DNA of 21,664 nt, taken from positions 1-21,664 of the forward strand of contig URSS01000043.1 of NCBI GenBank assembly GCA_900550545.1, written 5' to 3'. The translations under genes were made by a program, and so were the position numbers. The number at the start of each line of letters is the position of its first letter. Within the stretch, counting starts at the first letter, position 1. This stretch comes from an uncultured Lachnobacterium sp. Lineage in GTDB: Bacteria > Bacillota > Clostridia > Lachnospirales > Lachnospiraceae. Positions 21,366 through 21,664 of the stretch are shown piece by piece. The notes under the pieces were generated by a model. The model was not told the origin of the DNA and did not search any database. It worked only from the letters and a program-made list of their open reading frames with translations.

Positions 21366-21664
21366 ATGGTAGTACAACACAATATGCAGGCGATGAACGC
21401 CAACAGAATGCTCAACGTAACAACATCAACACAGGCTAAGGCTACAGAGAAACTTTCTTCTGGTTACAAGATCAACCGTGCAGCAGATGATGCAGCAGGT
21501 CTTACAATTTCTGAGAAGATGCGTAAGCAGATCAAGGGATTGGATCGTGCTTCAACAAACGCAGAGGATGGTGTATCTTCTGTACAGACAGCTGAAGGTG
21601 CTCTTACTGAAGTACATTCTATGTTACAGCGTATGAACGAGCTTGCAGTACAGGCTTCTAACGG
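21366..21664 (+). CDS. Flagellin, 3' truncated by window end
   Basis: First 99 codons of a flagellin, the filament subunit exported through the flagellar type III apparatus. It starts MVVQHNMQAMNANRMLNVTT, then KLSSGYKINRAADDAAGL and ISEKMRKQIKGL, SVQTAEGALTEVHSMLQRMNELAVQA, the conserved D0/D1 helices of the flagellin N-terminus and the LQRxxELAVQ motif typical of TLR5-recognised flagellins. ATG 21366 follows AGGAGG (21352-21357) by 8 nt. The gene runs off the window; the central and C-terminal domains are not visible. The long hairpin leader with GGA motifs and the csrA gene just upstream suggest translational control. Confidence 0.96.
   Translation, partial: MVVQHNMQAMNANRMLNVTTSTQAKATEKLSSGYKINRAADDAAGLTISEKMRKQIKGLDRASTNAEDGVSSVQTAEGALTEVHSMLQRMNELAVQASN

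Noticed and set aside
21163..21372. Short open frames on both strands in the flagellin leader
   Set aside because: They overlap the five leader hairpins and the flagellin ribosome site; no family resemblance or ribosome site.

Overview
The window looks like a chromosomal segment of a motile, endospore-forming, low-to-mid GC Clostridia, most likely Lachnospiraceae (Roseburia/Agathobacter-like). Support: GerA-type germination genes and spoIIR (sporulation), a SCIFF ranthipeptide locus next to secDF (a Clostridia hallmark), a crotonase of the butyrate route, csrA followed by flagellin, strong AGGAGG ribosome sites with ATG/GTG/TTG starts, and TTGACA/TATAAT-type promoters. No tRNA, rRNA, CRISPR array, transposase or phage gene was seen. 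The species assignment is inference.

Layout. 1-3900: sporulation block, with the 3' end of a gerA-type gene, an unusual gerB-gerC fusion, spoIIR with a possible sigma-F promoter, and a DUF1934 gene, closed by a bidirectional terminator. 3921-7200: a convergent small membrane protein, then, divergent to it, a surface lipoprotein with FKBP/trigger-factor features and asnS. 7249-11800: the SCIFF locus, with a TIGR04086-type membrane protein, the 47-residue Cys-rich SCIFF precursor (unannotated by length filters), a 175-nt structured spacer, the radical SAM/SPASM maturase and a fused SecDF. 11888-14934: DUF1294 protein, glyA and serS, the last two each with a clear promoter. 15001-17930: a PTS EIIC-EAL fusion (putative sugar-responsive c-di-GMP phosphodiesterase), a repeat/hairpin element, and a zinc-dependent phospholipase C-like protein. 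18025-20054: a stand-alone crt gene and mutY. 20089-21664: an XRE regulator divergent from csrA, with a five-copy operator array between them, then a long hairpin-rich leader and the start of flagellin.

How parts fit. Three regulatory layers relevant to lifestyle are close together: a putative c-di-GMP phosphodiesterase tied to a sugar-binding membrane domain, a repressor-like XRE/csrA switch with helically phased operators, and a flagellin leader carrying several GGA motifs in hairpins plus one over the Shine-Dalgarno, as expected for CsrA translational control. The most novel-looking elements are the phased operator array, the GerB-GerC fusion with an internal lipoprotein signal, the structured SCIFF-maturase spacer and the seven-cysteine SCIFF. 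All functions are read from sequence by eye; no database search was run.
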